Assembly: GCA_022508535.1 (NCBI GenBank)
Contig: JAFLUZ010000001.1
Location: forward strand, 62,001 to 126,000
DNA length: 64,000 nt
Direction of reading: 5' to 3'
Source of the DNA: Erysipelotrichales bacterium
GTDB lineage: Bacteria; Bacillota_I; Bacilli_A; RFN20; CAG-826
Position 1 is the stretch's first letter. Every line of letters starts with the position of its first letter. Below the pieces are notes generated by a model. That model did not search any database. It was not told where the DNA came from and was given only the letters and a program-made list of their open reading frames with translations. Below, one piece after another: positions 9,435 to 19,284 of this stretch. A program made the translations under genes and the position numbers.

Positions 9435-11051
9435 ATGGAAGAAAATTTATGGAAAATATCAGATGTAGCAAAAAAAGCAAAAATTCCTGAAAAATATTTG
9501 GAACCATATGGATTTTATAAGGCAAAAATTAATATGGATATTATGAACGAGTTAAAAAATAGACCTAATGGAAAATTGGTTTTAGTTACTGCAATTACGC
9601 CAACTAAAGCAGGAGAAGGGAAAACTACTACATCAATAGCTCTTGCTGATGGATTAGCTCATATTAAAAAGAACTGTATGTTAGTGCTTCGCGAACCATC
9701 TCTAGGTCCAGTATTTGGTATTAAAGGTGGCGCAACAGGCGGTGGCAAAGTTTGTATTGCACCAAGCGAAGATATCAACCTTCATTTTACGGGCGATATG
9801 CATGCCTTAACTTCTTCGATTAATTTGATTTCTGCAGTTATTGATAATCATATTTTTCAAGGCAACGAACTAAATATTGATCCAAATAAAGTTGTTTGGA
9901 AAAGAGCGCTTGATATGAATGATCGCGCTTTAAGAGAAATAACTATTGCGCAAGGAAAAGGAAATGGTGTTGTTCGTCAAGATGGATTTGTTATTACTGT
10001 TGCTTCTGAGCTTATGGCCATATTGTGTTTGGCAGAAAATCCTGACGATTTTATGGAACGTGTTAATAAGATAACTGTGGCGTATACATATGATGACACT
10101 CCTATTACAGTTAAAGATTTAAAGATATCAAAAGCAATTTTAAAACTTATGAAAGAGGCTTTAAAACCAAACCTTGTTCAAACATTAGAGCATAATCCTT
10201 GCTTAATTCATGGTGGACCTTTTGCGAATATTGCTCACGGTTGTAACTCAATAATTGCAACAAAACTTGGTTTAAAATTAGGTGATATTGTAGTAACAGA
10301 GGCAGGATTTGGTGCAGATTTAGGTGCAGAAAAATTCTTAGATATTAAATGTAGATTTGGTGGATTAAAACCAGATATGGCTGTTATGGTTGCGACAATT
10401 AGAGCTTTAAAAACTCATGGTGGAGTAGAATTTGATAATCTCAAAGAAGAAAATGTTGAAGCAATGCTTAATGGTTGTGCAAATTTAGAAAGACATTTAG
10501 AAAACATTAAAAAATTCGGATTACCATTTGTTGTAGCGATTAACCACTTTGCTGATGATACCGAAAATGAGGTAAAAGCACTTACGCAATGGTGCAAAGA
10601 AAGAAATTATCCAGTATCATTCTTAGATGGTTTCTTAAAAGGTGGGGAAGGTGCGATTGATTTAGCAAATAAAGTTGCTGAAGTGTTGGATACAAAAAAA
10701 TCAAATTACCATCCACTTTACGATGTGAATTTATCAATAAAAGAAAAGATAAGAAAAATTGCTAAAGAAATTTATCGCGCAGAAGATGTCGTATTTTTAG
10801 AAGATGCAGAAAAGCATATTAAAAAGTTCGAGGATATGGGATTTAGTAATACTCCAGTATGTATTGCAAAAACTCCACAATCATTCACCGATAATGCTAA
10901 AATTATTGGTGCTCCAAATGGTTTTACATTAACAGTTCGTGATGTTACATTATCAAGTGGTGCTGGATTTGTTGTTGCACTAACAGGAAATATTTTAACA
11001 ATGCCTGGACTTCCAAAAGTTCCTGCGGCAGTAAAGATGGAAGATATGTAA
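9435..11051 (+). CDS. fhs: Formate--tetrahydrofolate ligase
   Basis: 538 residues, close to the usual length of about 555. The ATP site TPTKAGEGKTTTS is near residue 55, followed by LREPSLGPVFGIKGGATGGG and the GGPFANIAHGCNS motif. The enzyme makes 10-formyl-THF from formate, THF and ATP for purine and formyl-Met synthesis. AGGAGG lies 9 bp before the ATG. The DUF951 gene begins 1 bp after the stop. Confidence 0.97.
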   Translation: MEENLWKISDVAKKAKIPEKYLEPYGFYKAKINMDIMNELKNRPNGKLVLVTAITPTKAGEGKTTTSIALADGLAHIKKNCMLVLREPSLGPVFGIKGGATGGGKVCIAPSEDINLHFTGDMHALTSSINLISAVIDNHIFQGNELNIDPNKVVWKRALDMNDRALREITIAQGKGNGVVRQDGFVITVASELMAILCLAENPDDFMERVNKITVAYTYDDTPITVKDLKISKAILKLMKEALKPNLVQTLEHNPCLIHGGPFANIAHGCNSIIATKLGLKLGDIVVTEAGFGADLGAEKFLDIKCRFGGLKPDMAVMVATIRALKTHGGVEFDNLKEENVEAMLNGCANLERHLENIKKFGLPFVVAINHFADDTENEVKALTQWCKERNYPVSFLDGFLKGGEGAIDLANKVAEVLDTKKSNYHPLYDVNLSIKEKIRKIAKEIYRAEDVVFLEDAEKHIKKFEDMGFSNTPVCIAKTPQSFTDNAKIIGAPNGFTLTVRDVTLSSGAGFVVALTGNILTMPGLPKVPAAVKMEDM

Positions 11052-11052
11052 T

Positions 11053-11253
11053 ATGGAATTTATAAAAATCGAAGTTGGCGATATTGTTGAGATGAAAAAA
11101 GAGCACCCATGTGCTAAAAGAAGTAAATTATTTGAAGTTGTACGTGTGGGTGCCGATGTAAAATTAAAATGTCAAGCATGCGGAAACATCGTAATGCTAG
11201 ATCGTGAAGTATTTAATAAAAAAATAAAAAGAGTAATATCTTCCGAAAAATAA
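11053..11253 (+). CDS. DUF951 family protein (YyzM-like)
   Basis: A 66-residue protein with the DUF951 features: VGDIVEMKKEHPCAK, a CQACG pair that may bind a metal, and a basic tail. The function is unknown. In Bacillus and relatives this gene lies directly before ychF; here ychF is 5 kb away, with two ABC transporter genes and csp in between. No separate ribosome site is visible, so it is probably translated by re-initiation after fhs. Confidence 0.88.
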   Translation: MEFIKIEVGDIVEMKKEHPCAKRSKLFEVVRVGADVKLKCQACGNIVMLDREVFNKKIKRVISSEK

Positions 11254-11260
11254 ATATTGA

Positions 11261-11290
11261 CTTCCTATATTATTATAGGGAGTTTTTTTT
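11261..11290 (+). terminator. Terminator-like hairpin that contains the ribosome site of the next gene
   Basis: CTTCCTATA (11261-11269) pairs with TATAGGGAG (11274-11282), followed by eight T residues that run straight into ATG at 11291. The 3' arm is itself the Shine-Dalgarno sequence (AGGGAG, 8 nt before the ATG). The hairpin can end the fhs-DUF951 transcript and also hide the ribosome site of any read-through transcript. Confidence 0.7.
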
Positions 11291-13189
11291 ATGCTAAAGG
11301 TCAAACATCTTACAAAAAAATATCAAAACAGAGTAATTTTAGATGATTTATCATTCACTTTCCCAAATACTGGCATAATCGCAATCGTTGGTGAATCAGG
11401 ATGTGGTAAGTCAACATTATTAAATATCCTTGCAAGTCTTGATAAAGAGTATGGCGGTGAAATTATATTTAATAATTATCAATATAAAAATAGTGACAAT
11501 ATATCAAAAGAAGTGGGAATAATATATCAAAACTATAATTTATTAGATAATTATTCTGCCTTTGAAAATATTAAAATATCCTCTTTAATCAATGATAATT
11601 TTTCTGAAAATAGTATTTATACATTGGCAAATGAATTTGGCATTGATAAAAAATTACTGAATAAAAAATGTTCGGTACTATCAGGTGGGGAGAAGCAAAG
11701 AATTGCGATATTGCGTACTTTAATTAATAAGCCAAGCATTATTTTAGCAGATGAACCAACAGGTGCTTTGGATAGTGAAAATAGCAATACTGTTATGAAT
11801 TTATTAAAAAAAATTAGCGAAACATCATTAGTAATCGTTGTAACTCATAATATGCTTTTAGCCAATAAGTACTGCAATTATATTATCAATTTTCGTGATT
11901 TAAATAATACGAATTTAATTTCCGAAGAAGAAAAAAAGAAGATAAAGAAAAAAGCTAAGGATAAATCATTCTTTCAATTAATAAAATGTCATTTATTAGG
12001 GAATAAGATCAGGCATGCTTTAGCGATTTTGGCACTAGTGTTTACATTTACTTTTACAAATATTTGTTTGTCATTTGTTTTTGAAAGTAGAGATATAGGA
12101 AAGAATATCTCATCAAATTATTATGATCGTTCAGTTTTTAAAATTTCCAAAAGTAAAAAAGAAAAAATTGAGAATTCATTGTTTTCTTATACGCAATTAA
12201 CTAGACCTAGTAAATCAGAGATGAATTCACTAAAAAATATTTTGCCAGATTTTAATTTTTATTATGATTTAAGTGCTTTTTATCCGAATGTGATATCCAT
12301 TGAATCAAATGAGAAAGTTATAAATAATGTGATGTTTATCCCATGCTTTGAAAATTTAAATGATAATAACGTTGTAATTAACACAGCTTTAAATGAATTA
12401 ATAGATTCTAACATTATAAATAGCAAATTGGAATCAAACTTTATATATCAAAATGAAAATTGCAAATTTCAAAAAGAATTAATATTAAATATATCAAATG
12501 TAATAGAAGAAACCACACTCTTAAATAACCCCAAAATATATTATAATTATTTTTTTGCTTATAATGATTTGAACAATACGCTTTTATCAACATTCCCTAC
12601 AAAAACTTATTTACAAATAATAAAAGAGGCGGGGAATAACGAAGAATTATCAAGTTATCAAATGATTATAAATATCAAAAATAAATCTCAAATTTTAGAT
12701 ATGTATAAGATAATGGATAAAGGTATTACAAATTATGAAATTGTATCAAATGCATATAGTATAGAAAGTACGATAAACGAAATTGTTAACGCATTATTAA
12801 TTGTTCTAATGTTATTTGAAATAATAACAATAGTATCTTGCTTTTCTATAATTTTATATATTGTGTTGTCTATAATTATTGATTATCAAAAAGAAAAAGC
12901 AATTCTAATTAGCTTGGGTAAAAATAAGAATAGTTTTTTTTCTATTTACTTTTTTGAGATGTTTGTCTTATTGGTCATATCTATTTCACTGAGTTTAATA
13001 ATTTTACTAATTATTAAATCATTGTTTAAAACTATAATCGCGTCTTTATCCATATCATTAAATTTTAATTTTCTTTTTCCATTTATTATTTCGTCAATTT
13101 CATATGCACTACTTATTTTATTAATTACATACATTGCAAACAAAAAATTAAAGAAAGAAAACCTAATTGATCTTTTGAGGAATGAATAA
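11291..13189 (+). CDS. ABC transporter, fused ATPase-permease (MacB-like), 632 aa
   Basis: The N-terminal 215 residues are an ABC ATPase: Walker A GESGCGKST near 34, LSGGEKQRIA near 130, ILADEPTGALDSEN near 150, and VVTHN. A membrane segment follows near 240, then an extracytoplasmic domain of about 230 residues, then three C-terminal membrane segments with FtsX-like spacing. This is the MacB-type mechanotransmission layout used for lantibiotic, peptide or lipoprotein export. The next gene encodes a second protein of the same plan, overlapping by one base, so a heterodimer is likely. Both genes are notably AT-rich and Asn/Ile/Lys-rich and split a conserved neighbour pair, so they may be acquired. 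Substrate unknown. Confidence 0.88.
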   Translation: MLKVKHLTKKYQNRVILDDLSFTFPNTGIIAIVGESGCGKSTLLNILASLDKEYGGEIIFNNYQYKNSDNISKEVGIIYQNYNLLDNYSAFENIKISSLINDNFSENSIYTLANEFGIDKKLLNKKCSVLSGGEKQRIAILRTLINKPSIILADEPTGALDSENSNTVMNLLKKISETSLVIVVTHNMLLANKYCNYIINFRDLNNTNLISEEEKKKIKKKAKDKSFFQLIKCHLLGNKIRHALAILALVFTFTFTNICLSFVFESRDIGKNISSNYYDRSVFKISKSKKEKIENSLFSYTQLTRPSKSEMNSLKNILPDFNFYYDLSAFYPNVISIESNEKVINNVMFIPCFENLNDNNVVINTALNELIDSNIINSKLESNFIYQNENCKFQKELILNISNVIEETTLLNNPKIYYNYFFAYNDLNNTLLSTFPTKTYLQIIKEAGNNEELSSYQMIINIKNKSQILDMYKIMDKGITNYEIVSNAYSIESTINEIVNALLIVLMLFEIITIVSCFSIILYIVLSIIIDYQKEKAILISLGKNKNSFFSIYFFEMFVLLVISISLSLIILLIIKSLFKTIIASLSISLNFNFLFPFIISSISYALLILLITYIANKKLKKENLIDLLRNE

Positions 13190-15840
13190 TGATAAAACTA
13201 ATTAATATTTGTAAGCAAATAGGGTCTCAAACTATTTTATCTAATATTAGTATTACATTTCCCGATACTGGGTTGTTTGTCATATGTGGGCCATCAGGGT
13301 GCGGAAAAACTACGCTTTTAAATATTATTGCTGGTCTAGATAACGAATATGATGGAATGTATTTAGTTGGTGGAAATAACGCTAAAAACGCTAAATCAAG
13401 ATTTGCTTACGTCAATCAAAAAAATATGGTTTTAGCAGATGAAAGCTTACAAAGTAATGTTGAAATATCTGCTCAATTTTCTAATAAAAAAATTTTATCA
13501 GCAGAACGCGATGCATTGTTACACCAAGTTGGTTTAGATAAAATAAATACAAGAAAAAAAACTAGACTATTATCTGGTGGCGAAAATCAAAGACTCTCTC
13601 TTATAATGGGCATTGTCAAAAAATCAAAAGTGCTACTTTGTGACGAAATTACATCGAAATTAGATAATGAAAACGCGAATTTGGTCATTGATAAATTAAA
13701 AGATCTTGCTAAGTCACGATTAGTAATTTTGGTTACACATGATTTAGAAATTGTAAAAAATAAATATACAGGATTAATCACATTAGAGGATGGTAAATTG
13801 ATTTCTTTTTGCATGGAAAACACGCATGGAAATGCCAATAGGCTACCTAAAAATTCGTATAAAAAGCTGGATATTAAGACTTTATTTAAAATAACGATGC
13901 ATAAGATACTAACCAAAAAGAAGCGCGTTAGCTTATGCATTGGTTTATTATCTATTGGTTTAGTGGCATTCAGTTTGTCGTTATTTATTTCTAAAACTTT
14001 AAAACAAAATTTAGATGATGCATTTTCATCGTTCATAAACAAAGATGAAATCATCATGAGACATAAACTTAAAAATGATCAGAAGGTATTAACAAATATT
14101 AACTATGAAGAGTATAAAGAAATTTTTTATAAATATCCTGATTATTTTACATCTATTGGTGTCGAATATATTACTAATATAGATAGTCTATTGGATCAAA
14201 ATGAATGTAAAATTTCTTTTAACAATAAAGTTTTAACTATGCCAAATATATCAATAAGTTCTATCAATGGTTATGAATATGTTGACGATTATCTAGAGAG
14301 TGATGAGATTAATTTGATATTTAATCAGACGGATTTGAAAAATTTTTGTATGTTTTTAAGATTGGAAAAGTCTGATTGTCGTATTGTCAATGAATATTTG
14401 CTGAATCATATGGTTTTAATTTCTTTTTATCTTGGTAATAGTGATTGGAGTTATAAAGATTCAATATCCTTTAAAATACAAAATGTAACGGAAGGGATTG
14501 AAACAAAAATCGCTCATTCAAATCCGTTGTTTAACGAGTATGTATATGAAGAATTAATGCGATTCAAAAATATTGATGAAGTAATTGAATTAGTGCCGTG
14601 GGCATTAGATAAGCAATATTTTATGCGATCAAAAAATAATGATGTTTTTTTGGAGCATAGTTTTAATGATGATTTTTTTAAAAAATATTATCCATCAATA
14701 TATAATAACCATATTAAATTTTTTCAATATAGTGGGCTGAGCATAAACAATAATGATATTATGCTCAATATTTTAAATAAAACAAAAATAAAGGATATTA
14801 AAATTTCTACAAATGGAAGTTATTTGATTTTAGATGAATCATCAATTTCTGGATTTAGTAGTGATTTTTTATTAACTAATGATAAAACTTTATTAGATGA
14901 AACCATAGAACTTAATTCGACGATAGATAAAAGCAAAACTATTAAATATCCATCAAATATTTTTTTAGGAAACATTACAAATTTATCAGGAAAAAACATC
15001 AATTTTTCAAGTGATATGACAAAGGTTATTGGGAATAAACCCACATCAAATGAAGAGATAGTTATTTCTTCAAGATTAGCAAAGGAAATATTTGATTCTG
15101 GATGGAAAAATCAAGAATTATATGTAGGATTTTTAAAGGAAAAAAATATAAACAATAACATGATTAAAAATAATTTTTCAAAAACGAAGTTAAGAGTAGT
15201 AGGAATAGTTGATAGTGATAAATATTTAATTTATCAAAATTACTATTGGCTAATTGGATTTTTTCGCGACAACTTGGGTGTGGAAAATGAAAGACTTATT
15301 GTAGATGCTGTGCAATTTTCTTTAGATAATGGCGAGAAAATAGAAGAAGTTTTAAAGATTTTAAACAATAATGATATATTTGAATATAAAAATAGTTCCG
15401 AAAACATTTCTTCAACGATTCAGGAGACAATTGAAATTGCTAAAACAATCTTGCTGTTTTTTTCATATTTTACAATTTTTTTATCTTTAATAATGTTAAC
15501 TCTTATATTGTATTTGTTTAAAAAAGAAAATGTTAAAGATTTTGCAGCAATTTATGCACTTGGTGGAATGCATGACGATGTTATTAACTATAAATATATG
15601 TACGCATTATTTGTTATAGTTTCAGCGTTTTTAACATCATTATTTGCATTATCCTTCTTTTTTATAGCATTCAAGTATGCAAATATAGCGTTTTTTAGTT
15701 ATTCTTTTAATGATATTGTAGTTATTTTTCTTAATTTATTAGAGTTTGTGGCGCTAATATGTTTTGTTTTAAGAGTGTTTTTTCTGCTTTTTAGCAAAAA
15801 AAATCAAAATATTGCCAAAATTATGCAATTTTATGAATAA
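13189..15840 (+). CDS. ABC transporter, fused ATPase-permease (MacB-like), 883 aa
   Basis: This has the same layout as its neighbour but a larger outer domain. Walker A GPSGCGKTT is near residue 33, LSGGENQRLSL near 128, and the Walker B region VLLCDEITSKLDNENAN is less canonical than in the partner. One membrane segment lies near 250, an extracytoplasmic domain of about 480 residues follows, and three membrane segments end the protein. The first base of its ATG is the last base of the upstream stop (TAATG), ensuring paired synthesis. I see no clear terminator downstream. Substrate unknown; the large outer domain suggests capture of a periplasmic-side peptide or lipid. Confidence 0.87.
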   Translation: MIKLINICKQIGSQTILSNISITFPDTGLFVICGPSGCGKTTLLNIIAGLDNEYDGMYLVGGNNAKNAKSRFAYVNQKNMVLADESLQSNVEISAQFSNKKILSAERDALLHQVGLDKINTRKKTRLLSGGENQRLSLIMGIVKKSKVLLCDEITSKLDNENANLVIDKLKDLAKSRLVILVTHDLEIVKNKYTGLITLEDGKLISFCMENTHGNANRLPKNSYKKLDIKTLFKITMHKILTKKKRVSLCIGLLSIGLVAFSLSLFISKTLKQNLDDAFSSFINKDEIIMRHKLKNDQKVLTNINYEEYKEIFYKYPDYFTSIGVEYITNIDSLLDQNECKISFNNKVLTMPNISISSINGYEYVDDYLESDEINLIFNQTDLKNFCMFLRLEKSDCRIVNEYLLNHMVLISFYLGNSDWSYKDSISFKIQNVTEGIETKIAHSNPLFNEYVYEELMRFKNIDEVIELVPWALDKQYFMRSKNNDVFLEHSFNDDFFKKYYPSIYNNHIKFFQYSGLSINNNDIMLNILNKTKIKDIKISTNGSYLILDESSISGFSSDFLLTNDKTLLDETIELNSTIDKSKTIKYPSNIFLGNITNLSGKNINFSSDMTKVIGNKPTSNEEIVISSRLAKEIFDSGWKNQELYVGFLKEKNINNNMIKNNFSKTKLRVVGIVDSDKYLIYQNYYWLIGFFRDNLGVENERLIVDAVQFSLDNGEKIEEVLKILNNNDIFEYKNSSENISSTIQETIEIAKTILLFFSYFTIFLSLIMLTLILYLFKKENVKDFAAIYALGGMHDDVINYKYMYALFVIVSAFLTSLFALSFFFIAFKYANIAFFSYSFNDIVVIFLNLLEFVALICFVLRVFFLLFSKKNQNIAKIMQFYE

Positions 15841-15928
15841 TTTTATTTTATTTTGAAAAAATAAGTGGTAAACTAAAGGTGAAGTTGTAAAGGTCGGTAG
15901 TATCATTAGCTTCAGAAAGGGTCAAGTT

Positions 15929-16126
15929 ATGAAGGGGACAGTTAAAATGTTCAATGCAGAAAAAGGCTATGGCTTTATCCGCACTGAAGATGGCAGAGAC
16001 GCATTCTTTCACTATTCAGCTCTTGTAATGGAAAATTATAAAACTGCTGAAAAGGGCGAAGCGGTTGAATTCGAACTAGAAGAATCCGAACGTGGATTAC
16101 GTGCTAACAATATCCACAAATTATAA
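15929..16126 (+). CDS. csp: Cold-shock domain protein
   Basis: 65 residues, one cold-shock domain. The RNP1 motif is KGYGFI and the RNP2 region is DAFFHYSAL, where most family members have DVFVHFSAI. The domain binds single-stranded RNA and acts as an RNA chaperone. The gene has its own leader of roughly 50 nt with TGAAG/CTTCA arms that could form a hairpin, an extended -10 (TGGTAAACT) near 15866, a GAAAGGG ribosome site and its own terminator, so it is monocistronic. Confidence 0.93.
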   Translation: MKGTVKMFNAEKGYGFIRTEDGRDAFFHYSALVMENYKTAEKGEAVEFELEESERGLRANNIHKL

Positions 16127-16140
16127 AAGTTGACAATATA

Positions 16141-16172
16141 AGCCACTCTTTTAAAGAGATGGCTTTTTTTTA
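16141..16172 (+). terminator. Rho-independent terminator after csp
   Basis: AGCCACTCTT (16141-16150) pairs with AAGAGATGGCT (16154-16164), with one bulged A and a 3-nt loop, followed by a T-run. Confidence 0.85.
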
Positions 16173-16241
16173 TGCTTTTTTATTCACTTTATACAATTTA
16201 AATTGTATAATATATGAGTTTACGAGTAGGAGTGATTATAT

Positions 16242-17348
16242 ATGGGATTAAAAGCTGGTATCGTTGGATTACCAAATGTAGGAAAATCAACTTTATTTAA
16301 TGCAATAACTAATTCACATGTTGAAGCAGCAAATTATCCTTTTGCAACTATTAATCCAAATAATGGTATTGTTATGGTGCCAGATCAACGACTCGATGAT
16401 TTGACTAGTATTTTTCATCCTAAGAAAAAGATTAATGCAACATTTGAGTTTTATGATATTGCTGGTCTTGTTCGTGGTGCTTCTAAAGGCGAAGGTTTAG
16501 GAAATCAATTTCTCGCTCATATTCGTGAATGTGATGCAATTGTGGAAGTTGTTCGTTGCTTTGACTCAAATGAAATTATTCATGTTGATAATACTGTTGA
16601 TCCAAAAAGAGACATTGAAACTATTAATTTAGAACTTGTTATGGCGGACCTTGAAACAATTCAAAAGAGAATTGATAAAGTTGCTAACAAAGCAAGAGTC
16701 GCAAAAGATAAATTATCTATGTTTGAAATGGATATTTTGACACCTTTGTATAATGCTCTTCAAGGTGGACTTCCTGCAAGATCAGTAAATTTATCTGATG
16801 AGCAAAAACAATATGCTAAAGTTAACTTTGGTTTACTTACTTTAAAACCAATCATATATGTCGCAAATGTTTCTGAAAGTGATTATGCTAACGTTGATGC
16901 TTGTGAATATTATCAAGTTGTAAAAGAAATTGCATCCTCAGAAGGCGCACAAGCAATTCCTGTTTCTTGTGAGATTGAAAGCCAATTATCTGAGTTATCT
17001 AAAGAAGAAAAAGAAATGTTTTTAACTGATTTAGGAGCAACTGAATCAGGTTTAGACAAAGTTATAAAGTCTGCATATAAATTATTAAATTTAAGAACAT
17101 TCTTTACAGTTGGTGAAGATGAATGCCGCGCTTGGACTTTTAAAGAAGGAATGCTTGCACCACAATGTGCTGGTGTAATTCATACTGATTTTGAAAAAGG
17201 TTTCATTAAAGCAGAAGTATATACTTACGATGACATAATGAAATATAAAACAGAATTAGGTGTAAAGGAAGCAGGCAAACTTCGTATGGAAGGCAAAGAT
17301 TATGTCGCAAAAGATGGCGATATTATGCATTTCAGATTTAACGTATAG
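16242..17348 (+). CDS. ychF: Redox-regulated ATPase YchF (Obg-like)
   Basis: 368 residues. The G1 motif GLPNVGKST is at the N-terminus, then NYPFATINPN, FYDIAGLVRGASKGEGLGNQFL and a C-terminal TGS-like domain (TFFTVGEDECRAWTF). YchF is an OBG-family P-loop protein that prefers ATP and binds ribosomes. A TAGGAG ribosome site and ATAATATA promoter sequence precede it. It starts the run ychF-ispF-gltX. Its usual upstream partner DUF951 is displaced by the ABC insertion. Confidence 0.97.
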   Translation: MGLKAGIVGLPNVGKSTLFNAITNSHVEAANYPFATINPNNGIVMVPDQRLDDLTSIFHPKKKINATFEFYDIAGLVRGASKGEGLGNQFLAHIRECDAIVEVVRCFDSNEIIHVDNTVDPKRDIETINLELVMADLETIQKRIDKVANKARVAKDKLSMFEMDILTPLYNALQGGLPARSVNLSDEQKQYAKVNFGLLTLKPIIYVANVSESDYANVDACEYYQVVKEIASSEGAQAIPVSCEIESQLSELSKEEKEMFLTDLGATESGLDKVIKSAYKLLNLRTFFTVGEDECRAWTFKEGMLAPQCAGVIHTDFEKGFIKAEVYTYDDIMKYKTELGVKEAGKLRMEGKDYVAKDGDIMHFRFNV

Positions 17349-17360
17349 GAGAATTTTAGT

Positions 17361-17849
17361 ATGTATCGAATTGGTTATGCAAGTGACATTCATCGCTTAG
17401 TTTCTAATCGTAAATTAATATTAGGAGGAGTAGAAATCCCCTATCATTTAGGCTTGCTAGGGCATAGTGACGCTGATGTTGTCATTCATGCTTTAGCAGA
17501 AGCAATACTTGGTGCTTTAGCGCTTGGAGATTTAGGGAAGCATTTCCCTGATACTAATGAAAAGTATCGTGGCATTGATTCAAAGTTAATTCTAAAAGAA
17601 GTTAAAGAAATGATGAATGAGCAAGGATATGTTATAAATAACGCTGATATTTCTATTAGTTTAGAAAAACCAAAACTTAAAAATTATATCCTTGATATGA
17701 GAAATATATTAGCAAGTATTTTAGATGCTGATGTTTCACAAATTTCGATAAAAGCCGGCACCAATGAAGGTGTTGATGCAGTTGGAAAAGAAGAAGCATG
17801 TGTTGCAACAGCAATCGTGCTTTTAAGAAAGGAGAGCAAAAATGGATAA
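17361..17849 (+). CDS. ispF: 2-C-methyl-D-erythritol 2,4-cyclodiphosphate synthase
   Basis: 162 residues. The metal-binding start is GYASDIHRLV, with GLLGHSDADVVIHA, GDLGKHFPDTNEKYRGIDS and the C-terminal KAGTNEGVDAVGKEE. It catalyses the fifth step of the MEP isoprenoid route. ispD, two steps earlier, is at 29.1-29.8 kb on the other strand. GGAG lies before the ATG, and the end overlaps gltX by 8 bp. Confidence 0.97.
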   Translation: MYRIGYASDIHRLVSNRKLILGGVEIPYHLGLLGHSDADVVIHALAEAILGALALGDLGKHFPDTNEKYRGIDSKLILKEVKEMMNEQGYVINNADISISLEKPKLKNYILDMRNILASILDADVSQISIKAGTNEGVDAVGKEEACVATAIVLLRKESKNG

Positions 17850-19284
17850 AAAAGTTCGTGTAAGATACGCTCCATCGCCAACAGGATTTTTACATATTGG
17901 TGGAGCAAGATCCGCATTATTTAATTACTTATATGCCAAAAGAAATAATGGTGATTTTGTTTTTCGTATTGAAGATACTGATATTGAAAGAAATGTAAAA
18001 GGCGGAGAAGAGAGCCAACTTAATGACTTAGTATGGCTTGGAATTGTACCAGATGAATCTCCGCTTAATCCAAATCCTAAATTTGCTCCATATCGACAAA
18101 TGGAACGTTTAGATATGTATCATAAGTATGCTAAATGGTTAATTGATCAAGGATATGCATATGAATGTTATTGCACAGAAGAAGAATTAGACGCAAGTCG
18201 TGAGGAGCAATACGCTCGTGGGATTAATGCTCCAAAATATGATCGTCACTGCGTTCATTTAAGTGAAGAAGAAAAAGAAAAATATCGTAAAGAAGGTCGT
18301 AAACCTTGTATACGTTTAAAATTAGAAGACCATTTAACCATTAGTTTTGATGATATGATTCGTGGTAAGGTCACTTTTAATAATGATGATATTGGTGATT
18401 GGGTCATTATGAAATCAAACGGAATTCCTACTTATAATTTCGCAGTAGTCATTGATGATCACATGATGGAAATTACTCATGTTTTACGTGGCGAAGAACA
18501 CTTGTCTAATACTCCAAAACAAATACAATTATATAAATATTTTGGTTGGGAAGTCCCAACATTTGGACATATGACAATTATTGTTAATGAAAATGGTAAG
18601 AAATTATCAAAGCGTGATAATAACATTTTACAATTTATGTCTCAATATCGTGAACTCGGTTATCTTCCAGAAGCAATTTTTAACTTTATCTTGCTTTTAG
18701 GTTGGACACCAAATGAAGAAAGAGAAATGTTTACACTAGATGAAGCAAAACAAATATTTGATCCAAGTAGAATGTCAGCGTCACCTTCAATGTTTGATCA
18801 ACATAAATTAAATTGGATGAATGCACAATATATTCGTAAATTAAATGATGAAGATTATTTAGTATTTATTAAACCATATTTAGCTAAAGTTGTAGATGTA
18901 AACAATTATAGTGATGAGCAATTATTGTTCATGGCAAATATGTTTAAAAATGAAATACTATATGGTGCACAAATTGTGGATTTATTAAAACCGTTATTTG
19001 ATTATCATCTTGAAGAAAATGAAGAAATTAAAGAAATTTTAAATCTTGATTCAACTCCGATTGTTCTTAAGTCTTTTGAAAAACATTTGAGTGATGCTCA
19101 AAACTTAGAAGTTGATACAATGAAGCAATTATTTAAAGATGTTGGTGCAGAAACTGGTGTAAAAGGAAAACTCCTTTACATGCCAATAAGATTAATGATT
19201 ACTGGTCAAATGCATGGGGCAGAACTAGTTAATATCATTAAATTGTTAGGAAAAGAAGAAATACTTAGACGTCTTAATAAATAG
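17842..19284 (+). CDS. gltX: Glutamyl-tRNA synthetase
   Basis: 480 residues, a class I synthetase. The HIGH-equivalent HIGG is at residues 18-21 and the KMSKS-equivalent KLSKR near 254. The zinc-like segment has CYCTEEELDA. No glutaminyl-tRNA synthetase is visible, and a tRNA-Gln(TTG) occurs at 27.0 kb, so it may also charge tRNA-Gln for later amidation; that is inference. The ribosome site AAAGGAG lies inside ispF. The last 11 bp overlap the convergent PBP gene. Confidence 0.97.
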   Translation: MDKKVRVRYAPSPTGFLHIGGARSALFNYLYAKRNNGDFVFRIEDTDIERNVKGGEESQLNDLVWLGIVPDESPLNPNPKFAPYRQMERLDMYHKYAKWLIDQGYAYECYCTEEELDASREEQYARGINAPKYDRHCVHLSEEEKEKYRKEGRKPCIRLKLEDHLTISFDDMIRGKVTFNNDDIGDWVIMKSNGIPTYNFAVVIDDHMMEITHVLRGEEHLSNTPKQIQLYKYFGWEVPTFGHMTIIVNENGKKLSKRDNNILQFMSQYRELGYLPEAIFNFILLLGWTPNEEREMFTLDEAKQIFDPSRMSASPSMFDQHKLNWMNAQYIRKLNDEDYLVFIKPYLAKVVDVNNYSDEQLLFMANMFKNEILYGAQIVDLLKPLFDYHLEENEEIKEILNLDSTPIVLKSFEKHLSDAQNLEVDTMKQLFKDVGAETGVKGKLLYMPIRLMITGQMHGAELVNIIKLLGKEEILRRLNK

